Positions 59,201 through 64,000 of a DNA stretch of 64,000 nucleotides are shown piece by piece. The first letter of the stretch is position 1, and each line of letters starts with the position of its first letter. Both the position numbers and the translations under genes were made by a program. Source of the DNA: Phycicoccus sp. HDW14 (GTDB taxonomy: Bacteria > Actinomycetota > Actinomycetes > Actinomycetales > Dermatophilaceae); contig NZ_CP049935.1 of the NCBI RefSeq assembly GCF_011383005.1, forward strand, positions 682,001 through 746,000, read 5' to 3'. The notes under the pieces were generated by a model. That model had not been told where the DNA came from. It saw only the letters and a list, made by a program, of their open reading frames with translations, and did not search any database.

Positions 59201-59579
59201 TCGAGGCGCCGGGCAGCGCCGACCCGTGCGGGTGCGCCGTGAGGTACCCGTTGCCGGTCGTCCCCGTCGCGACGAGGGTGACGAGCACGGCCGAGACACC
59301 GCTGGCCGGCACCCCGTGCGCCCCGACGACGCCGAGCGTCGTCGTCGACCCGGCGGCCCGGAGGCCCGCCCCCGCCCCGGTGCCGTTCCTCGTGTCGAGC
59401 AGGCGGGCGGCCGGAACCGCGTGGTAGCCGCCCGGCATCGTGTCGGCGGCTGCGGTGGGGGCACCGGCCGTCCGCAGCCCCGTCGTGCCGACCGCCGCGC
59501 TCGGGCCCGCCTGCGCCGCCACCCCCGTCGCCGCGACGACCGCCGCCGCCAGCACCGCCGTCCACCGTCGTCCTCGCAC
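56244..59579 (-). CDS. Large secreted repeat protein B: three LDTR domains, FN3, 15 Cys-pair repeats
   Basis: 1111 residues in one unbroken frame. The signal peptide has RRWTAVLAAAVVAATGVAAQA. Three domains begin RLLDTRNGTG (about 60), RVLDTRTGVG (190) and RLLDTREPGG (318) and end LVADVVGW, LVADVVGW and VVDVLGW. An FN3-like domain starts at about 438 (PGAVTGVTATVTGTSVRVAW). From about 545 there are 15 units with C-x5-C (such as DCPTASWC, SCADPTFC, SCPARGWC), each about 38 residues, usually followed by W-x-G-x-x-W. GTG start with GAGGGG before it. It is a paralogue of the protein at 50788-54057. Probably extracellular and disulfide-bonded; function unknown. Confidence 0.88.
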   Translation of the reverse strand: MRGRRWTAVLAAAVVAATGVAAQAGPSAAVGTTGLRTAGAPTAAADTMPGGYHAVPAARLLDTRNGTGAGAGLRAAGSTTTLGVVGAHGVPASGVSAVLVTLVATGTTGNGYLTAHPHGSALPGASTLNWSAGRTVSNTALVRVGTDGAVDLHVSGTATHLVADVVGWVEDAAGAPGPGGITALTPSRVLDTRTGVGAPARPVRGGSVVGLAVAGRGGVPATRAGAVVLNLTAAESTAGGHVTVSPTDPGAAPTSTLNYATGETVANLVTVGIGPDGGVDLRVTSPGSVRLVADVVGWVAEGSPPGALSLATTAPTRLLDTREPGGGGPVVGGNRRAVTVAGRGGVPATGAGVALLNVTVADATFTGHLTIVSRGAGVPTSSTLNFEKGRTKASLAVGVLPASGAVDVVVSTGGTLRLVVDVLGWVNGPAGDVTAPGAVTGVTATVTGTSVRVAWAASTDALTYRVERIVNEGEAWRRTHRSVVGSTADTSFLDTTAAPGLNLRYEVVAVDPWVNASPAAGSPSRTIPLTVGTPTTVAPVTGGLLDVDCPTASWCVALERDGAVRTWDGTAWSGRTQLIPRRDDGSPFEGLSRVSCADPTFCVVTRTDDGSVMVWRGGTWSQVDIGDKAASAVSCPTTTRCRLITSAATVLELDGARVVGTTTLPTGVEWRNLSCGSATSCAATGLTSTAGYTSYAAVLSGGRWTRTRLTSGPQEVHDVSCPAAGSCVAVGDGGAYWVLASGTWSATRTSTAIGGTDSVGAVLDCTSSRWCLSSDWSGQSARFDGSVWRAVSGGVDGFRGRSLAMSCASSTACVRVYPEGGVRWFRGSSWSATSAVAPTSGPITTLACVSAVSCAGTDVDGSVHTWNGTTWSTRQLGVTDIECPVDDWCLATGTDNSSVSRYRVRSAGTWSGATRAPLQLSSVSCPARGWCMAHDVTTGSTSVYSGGRWSAPVRLSGTAADRGLLACSGPGFCVLVTSGVQRSWNGTRWSGASTTSMVRPFTLDCTTDDWCLAVEQSGRWWQRTPSSGWAGTPSDVGTQIGLSCTSRAFCLSVSGFTGGMSYSVWGGVLEHITSTTDIPGQPGVWGTTTSCWARGECLVAEGPRVIRVSAG

Positions 59580-59790
59580 GGTCCACCCCTCGCGTTCGTG
59601 GCTCCGGGCGCCGTCCGCCGTGCCGCGATCGGAGCATAGGTGGCGGCGCCGACGCCGGGCGCCTGTCCTGCGAGAACTCGCAACCGCGGTCGTCCCGGGC
59701 CGCCCGACGGGTGCGGCCACGGGTTCGGTCCGACCCCTCGCGCTGTGAAAGGATCGGGCGACCGCTGTGCACCACCGCCGAGGAGGCCCC

Positions 59791-60549
59791 GTGACCATGC
59801 CTGCCACCGCCGAGGCCCCGGCGTCCACCGCGACCGACGGTCGGGCCCGCCGGGTCCTGCTCAAGCTCTCCGGCGAGGTGTTCGGGGGCGGCAAGGTCGG
59901 CGTCGACCCCGACGTCGTGCGCGGCATCGCCCGCCAGATCGCCGAGGCCGTCCGCGAGGGCATCGAGGTCGCCATCGTCGTCGGCGGCGGCAACTTCTTC
60001 CGGGGTGCCGAGCTCCAGCAGAAGGGCATGGACCGCTCGCGCGCCGACTACATCGGGATGCTCGGCACCGTGATGAACTGCCTGGCCCTGCAGGACTTCC
60101 TCGAGAAGGAGGGGGTCGACACCCGCGTCCAGAGCGCGATCACGATGGGCCAGGTCGCCGAGCCGTACATCCCGCGGCGCGCGATCCGACACCTCGAGAA
60201 GGGCCGCGTCGTCATCTTCGGCGCCGGCGCCGGCATGCCGTACTTCTCCACCGACACCGTGAGCGCCCAGCGGGCCCTCGAGTGCAACTGCGACGCCGTG
60301 CTCATGAGCAAGAACGGCGTCGACGGCGTCTACGACTCCGACCCGCGCACCAACCCCGACGCCCGCAAGCTCGACAAGGTCACCTTCGCCGAGGCGCTGC
60401 GCACCGGGCTCAAGGTCGTCGACGCCGCGGCCTTCAGCCTCTGCATGGACAACCGGCTGCCGATGGTCGTCTTCGGCATGGAGGGCGACGGCAACATCAC
60501 CCGGGCCCTGCGCGGCGAGCCCATCGGCACGCTCGTGTCCGCCGGCTGA
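59791..60549 (+). CDS. pyrH: UMP kinase
   Basis: Phosphorylates UMP to UDP. 252 residues from GTG 59791, which follows GAGGAG; ATG 59797 is an alternative. Motifs are [26 protein letters not shown] and [10 protein letters not shown] short Ala/Thr-rich N-terminal extension precedes the core. AAGGAT at 59749-59754 is a possible -10. It stands before frr as usual. Confidence 0.96.
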   Translation: MTMPATAEAPASTATDGRARRVLLKLSGEVFGGGKVGVDPDVVRGIARQIAEAVREGIEVAIVVGGGNFFRGAELQQKGMDRSRADYIGMLGTVMNCLALQDFLEKEGVDTRVQSAITMGQVAEPYIPRRAIRHLEKGRVVIFGAGAGMPYFSTDTVSAQRALECNCDAVLMSKNGVDGVYDSDPRTNPDARKLDKVTFAEALRTGLKVVDAAAFSLCMDNRLPMVVFGMEGDGNITRALRGEPIGTLVSAG

Positions 60550-60631
60550 CCCGCTCGCGCCACGCCCCGCCTGACACACTGGACCCGCAGCGCGCCGCGC
60601 CAGCGACGCCGACCGAAGGAGAACGACCCCC

Positions 60632-61189
60632 ATGATCGACGAGACCCTCTTCGAGGCCGAGGAGAAGATGGAGAAGGCCGTCGAGGTCGCCAAGGAGAGC
60701 TTCGCCGGCATCCGCACCGGCCGGGCGCACCCGGGCATGTTCCAGAAGGTCATGGTCGACTACTACGGCGCGCCCACCCCGCTCCAGCAGCTCGCGTCGT
60801 TCCAGACGCCCGAGGCGCGCACCATCATCATCAGCCCGTTCGACAAGGGCTCGATGCACGCCATCGAGAAGGCGATCCAGCAGGCCGACCTCGGCGTCAA
60901 CCCGAGCAACGACGGCAACATCATCCGCTGCACGATGCCGCTGCTCACCGAGGAGCGTCGCCGCGAGTACGTGAAGATGGCCCACACCGAGGCCGAGGAA
61001 GCCCGTGTCTCGGTGCGCAACGTGCGCCGCAGCGCGAAGACCACCCTCGAGAAGCTCGTCAAGGACGGCGAGGTCGGCGAGGACGAGGGCACCCGCGCCG
61101 AGAAGGAGCTCGAGTCGGTCACCAAGCGCCACGTCGAGCAGATCGACGAGATGCTCAAGCACAAGGAAGCCGAGCTCCTCGAGGTCTGA
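60632..61189 (+). CDS. frr: Ribosome recycling factor
   Basis: 185 residues, the standard length. The coiled-coil body is clear ([26 protein letters not shown] at the start; [19 protein letters not shown] later). It splits post-termination ribosomes with EF-G. AAGGAG precedes the ATG, and CACACT at 60575-60580 may be a -10. It ends 7 bases before cdsA. Confidence 0.97.
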   Translation: MIDETLFEAEEKMEKAVEVAKESFAGIRTGRAHPGMFQKVMVDYYGAPTPLQQLASFQTPEARTIIISPFDKGSMHAIEKAIQQADLGVNPSNDGNIIRCTMPLLTEERRREYVKMAHTEAEEARVSVRNVRRSAKTTLEKLVKDGEVGEDEGTRAEKELESVTKRHVEQIDEMLKHKEAELLEV

Positions 61190-61196
61190 CCCGACG

Positions 61197-62158
61197 ATGC
61201 CCGACGCTCCGACCACCCCGGACCCCGCCGCCGAGGACCCCCGTCCCGAGGCCGGTGGTGTGACGACCGAGGACCCCGCCACAACCGCGGACCCGGCCGG
61301 CGAGGACGCCGCCGCCGAGCCCGAGGGCGACGCAGCCCGACGGACCCCGCGCGCCGGCCGCGACCTGCGGGCGGCGATCGGTGTCGGGCTGCTGCTCGGC
61401 GCCGTGGTCATCGCCAGCCTCGTCATCGACGCCCGCGCGTTCCTCGTCGTCGTCATCGCGGCGATGGTCCTCGGCGCGTGGGAGGTCCGTCGGGCCGTGG
61501 CGACCCGGGGCATCCGCGTACCGCTCGTGCCCCTCGTGCTCGGCGCGGTCGGCATGATCGCGGCGGCCTACCTGCGCGGTGCCGAGGCGCTCGTGGTCAC
61601 CTTCGGCCTCACCGTCGTCGGCCTGCTCGTGTGGCGGGTGGCTGACGGCCTCGTCGGGCCGCGCGCGACCTGGCCGCCTCCGCGCTCGTCGTGTTCTACC
61701 CGGTGTTCCTCGGGGGGTTCGCCTCGTTGATGCTCGCCTCGCCCGACGACGGCCGCCAGCGCATCATCACCTTCGTCCTCGTCACCGTGTTCTCCGACAT
61801 CGGCGGCTACGCGGTCGGGGTGGCCTTCGGGAAGCACCCGATGGCGCCCTCGCTCAGCCCGAAGAAGTCGTGGGAGGGTTTCGCCGGCTCGGTGGGCACG
61901 TGCGCCGTCGTCGGGGCCGTCTCGCTGCCACTGCTGCTCGGCGGCGCCTGGTGGGCCGGCGCGATCCTCGGGGCGGTCGCCGCGGGGGCCGCGACGACCG
62001 GCGACCTCATCGAGAGCAGCATCAAGCGCGACCTCGGCATCAAGGACATGGGCACGCTGCTGCCCGGCCACGGCGGGCTGATGGACCGCCTCGACTCGCT
62101 CGTCGTCGTGGCACCCGTCGCCTGGGCGCTGCTGCTCCTCTTCGTCCCCGGCGGCTGA
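61197..62158 (+). CDS. cdsA: Phosphatidate cytidylyltransferase CdsA, one apparent frameshift
   Basis: Makes CDP-diacylglycerol from phosphatidate and CTP, the branch point of phospholipid synthesis. Restored length is 320 residues. A 60-residue acidic, Pro-rich N-terminus precedes about eight membrane helices. The family signature is in SIKRDLGIKDMGTLLPGHGGLMDRLDS, with SPKKSWEGF before it. The frame breaks at 61656-61658 (GTCGGGCCG); one more G gives LVGAARDLAASALVVF. An essential enzyme, so a sequence error is the likely cause. Confidence 0.94.
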
Positions 62159-62239
62159 CCCCGCGCCCGTGCGGGCGTCGGTGTCGCGCGGGGGCCACGC
62201 CGGGCCCGGTCGCTCCGGGCAGCCGGACCCGACGCGGCG

Positions 62240-63079
62240 TCAGCTGGCTCGGCGCCCGCTGGAGCGGCCGAGCATCCCCTCGAGCAGCGGAGTCGCGTGC
62301 ACGACGAGCGTGCCGTCCTCCTGCTCCTCGGTGAGGCGGGTGATCTCGCGGTGGTACCAGTGGTAGACGTGCGGCGAGACCGGGCCGGTGCCGTCGGCGT
62401 ACATCTGCGCGGCCAGCGTCGGCACGAGGTCGAGCGCGAGACGCGTCTCGGCCTGGCTCGCGCAGGTCTGCAGCACGATGGCGTGGCGGTGCGGGACGGC
62501 GAAGACGATGCCGCCGTGGAGGTCGGCGCCCGGCATCCACCGGTTGACGGCCTCGACGAGGAAGCGGGCGAAGGAGGCCGTGTAGGCCGAGTCGCTGACC
62601 AGCGCGGAGACCGTGCGGCGCCCGGACCCGAGCCGGACGACCTCGACGTCGGCGGTGTCCATCTCGTGCCGCAGGTTGGTGCGCCCGACCTCCATGAGCG
62701 TGGCCACCGAGCGCCGGGTCGCGGCGAGCCGCGAGTCCGGGAGCGTGACGACCGTCGTCGGGAGGTCGAGGGTGAGCACCTCGTCCATGTCCTCGGTGAA
62801 CGGCAGCGCGTACGAGAAGCCGAGCCCGGTGGCGTGCAGCCGGTCCCGGGCGACGAGCCGCGAGGTGAGCGCGGCGTCGAACTGCTCGGTGGTCAGCGAG
62901 TCGACGTCGGTCTCGGCCGCGGCGGTGAGGCGCTCGAGGTGGGCGCGCACCGCCTCGTCGAGCGACTCGCCGTCCGCGTCGACGTCCGGCACCGGGAGGA
63001 GCGGACGACGGACGGACGGTGCGGTGGTGGACTGGGCGGAACCCCCTGCGGGCGCGCGCCAGCGATCGAACAGGCCCAT
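62240..63079 (-). CDS. Conserved hypothetical protein
   Basis: 279 residues, no signal peptide, no membrane helix. It starts MGLFDRWRAPAG, then has an acidic region and a folded C-terminal part (LHGGIVFAVPHRHAIVLQTC, then LVPTLAAQMYADGTGPVSP). I do not recognise the family. The leader is longer than for most genes here: GGGAAAGG stands before ATG 63079, and an A/T-rich stretch TTTACCCTTTCTTTTACTT lies about 40-60 bases upstream. The 62159-62239 gap to cdsA holds a small hairpin (62164-62177). Confidence 0.7.
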   Translation of the reverse strand: MGLFDRWRAPAGGSAQSTTAPSVRRPLLPVPDVDADGESLDEAVRAHLERLTAAAETDVDSLTTEQFDAALTSRLVARDRLHATGLGFSYALPFTEDMDEVLTLDLPTTVVTLPDSRLAATRRSVATLMEVGRTNLRHEMDTADVEVVRLGSGRRTVSALVSDSAYTASFARFLVEAVNRWMPGADLHGGIVFAVPHRHAIVLQTCASQAETRLALDLVPTLAAQMYADGTGPVSPHVYHWYHREITRLTEEQEDGTLVVHATPLLEGMLGRSSGRRAS

Positions 63080-63278
63080 GGCCGTGCCTTTCCCTGCATC
63101 CTCGCTCCCCTGCGGAGCGAAGTAAAAGAAAGGGTAAAGCCATCCGGGTCCTCCGCGCGGCCGATCCGCCGAATCGGCCGAACGGACATCCCGGGTGGCC
63201 GTTGGTCCGGCCGTGGCCCCGGCCCGGAGCGTCGCCGGGTTCGAGCGGTAGGGGTCGACCTGCGACAATCGTGCGGTC

Positions 63279-64000
63279 ATGCCCGATGCCCCCGAGCCCT
63301 CGACCCGCCCCGTCCCCGGCCAGCTGACCATGGTCGCGCCCCGGCGCGGGAAGCCGCCGCGCCACCTCGCCGACCTCTCCGTCGAGGAGCGCCGCGCCGC
63401 GGTCGCCGCCCTCGGCCACCCGGCCTTCCGGGCCAACCAGCTCTCGACGCACTACTTCGAGCGGCTCGTCGACGCCCCCGAGGAGATGACCGACCTCCCG
63501 AAGGCCGTGCGCGACGACCTCGTCCGCGACCTCCTGCCGCCGCTGCTGACGCCGGTGCGCTCCATCACCGCCGACGATGGGGCCACGGTCAAGCAGGTGT
63601 GGCGGCTCTTCGACGGCGCCCTCGTCGAGTCGGTCGTCATGCGCTACCCGCACCGGGTGACGGTGTGCATCTCCAGCCAGGCCGGCTGCGGGATGAACTG
63701 CCCGTTCTGCGCCACCGGCCAGGAGGGCCTGACCCGCAACATGTCCGCCGGCGAGATCGTCGAGCAGGTCGTGGCCGCCGCGAGGATGCTGCGCCACGGC
63801 GGGCTCCCCGAGATCGGTGCGCCCACCGACGGCGCGGGCCTCGGCGAGGAGGCCGACGACGCGTCCGAGCCGGCCGGTCCGACCCGCGTGAGCAACGTCG
63901 TCTTCATGGGCATGGGGGAGGCGCTGGCCAACTACAAGGCGGCGATCGGGGCGATCCGCCGGCTCACGGAGGCCCCGCCCGCCGGGCTCGGCATCTCGGC
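63279..64000 (+). CDS. rlmN: 23S rRNA (adenine-2503-C2)-methyltransferase RlmN, 5' part
   Basis: A radical-SAM enzyme that methylates A2503 of 23S rRNA and A37 of some tRNAs. The gene runs off the right edge after about 240 codons. The cluster motif CGMNCPFC is present, with QAG before it and [13 protein letters not shown] after. A 20-residue acidic insert lies between the cluster and that segment. GACAAT at 63264-63269 is a possible -10, 9 bases before ATG 63279. Confidence 0.95.
   Translation, partial: MPDAPEPSTRPVPGQLTMVAPRRGKPPRHLADLSVEERRAAVAALGHPAFRANQLSTHYFERLVDAPEEMTDLPKAVRDDLVRDLLPPLLTPVRSITADDGATVKQVWRLFDGALVESVVMRYPHRVTVCISSQAGCGMNCPFCATGQEGLTRNMSAGEIVEQVVAAARMLRHGGLPEIGAPTDGAGLGEEADDASEPAGPTRVSNVVFMGMGEALANYKAAIGAIRRLTEAPPAGLGIS

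Noticed and set aside
56367-59639. Open frame of 1090 residues on the plus strand opposite secreted protein B
   Set aside because: Composed of Arg/Gly/Pro/Ala without domain structure; the minus frame has a signal peptide and regular repeats.

Overview
The window is about 64 kb of very GC-rich chromosome, read as housekeeping DNA of an actinobacterium. Several things point there: many GTG starts, leaderless promoters, the order recG-rsmD-coaD-DUF177-rpmF-rnc-mutM-smc-ftsY-amt-glnK-glnD-ffh-rpsP-khpA-rimM-trmD-rplS-lepB-rnhB-yraN-comM-dprA-xerC-rpsB-tsf-pyrH-frr-cdsA-rlmN, an actinobacterial DUF2469 protein, and Ala/Glu-rich tails on S2 and S16. A member of Micrococcales, possibly Intrasporangiaceae-like, is my best guess from gene order; it is inference. 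I saw no rRNA, tRNA, CRISPR array, insertion sequence or prophage.

Layout. 1-6085: DNA repair, CoA and RNA processing (3' part of recG, rsmD, a hemerythrin-like protein, coaD, DUF177, rpmF, rnc, mutM). 6057-9135: a convergent OafA-type membrane acyltransferase, then acyP and a chorismate mutase. 9136-18097: smc, an epimerase-like protein, a signal peptidase, an M13 peptidase and ftsY. 18145-22393: nitrogen control unit amt-glnK-glnD with a GlnR-like element. 22437-28760: ffh, a hydrolase, an ArsR-MFS unit, a methyltransferase and an amidohydrolase. 28804-33176: a sulfate ABC importer (sbp-cysT-cysW-cysA) ending in a cysteine-free Rrf2 regulator, with a candidate operator in front. 33344-39648: ribosome assembly and secretion genes (rpsP, khpA, rimM, a trmD-GNAT fusion, fetB-like, rplS, two signal-peptidase-like genes, rnhB, DUF2469). 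39753-43857: yraN, comM, dprA, xerC. 43850-50673: a Glu-Pro-repeat membrane protein, an M23 peptidase, an aminotransferase, an MFS protein, then rpsB-tsf closed by a 19-bp hairpin. 50788-59579: an accessory block with two large paralogous secreted repeat proteins flanking small genes (NTF2-like, a damaged kinase, NUDIX, a phosphoribosyltransferase). 59791-64000: pyrH, frr, cdsA, an unknown gene and the start of rlmN.

Two points govern how to read the sequence. First, at 18 places a gene is broken, or wrongly fused to its neighbour, by what looks like one missing base inside or beside a G or C run; the genes include recG, smc, glnD, ffh, xerC and cdsA. All 18 need exactly one extra base, so I treat them as sequencing or consensus errors and annotate the restored genes. 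Second, at least 17 genes have a TANNNT or CANNNT hexamer 6-7 bases before the start codon, which points to leaderless transcription and settles several start codons.

The most unusual content is the pair of secreted proteins. Each has a signal peptide, three domains opening with an LDTR motif, one fibronectin-III-like domain, and 14 or 15 short repeats each carrying two cysteines (mostly C-x5-C). Other points of interest are a TrmD-GNAT fusion, a signal-peptidase paralogue without the catalytic serine, a kinase with an internal deletion, inverted pairs of DnaA-box-like 13-mers, and the cysteine-free Rrf2 next to the sulfate operon.
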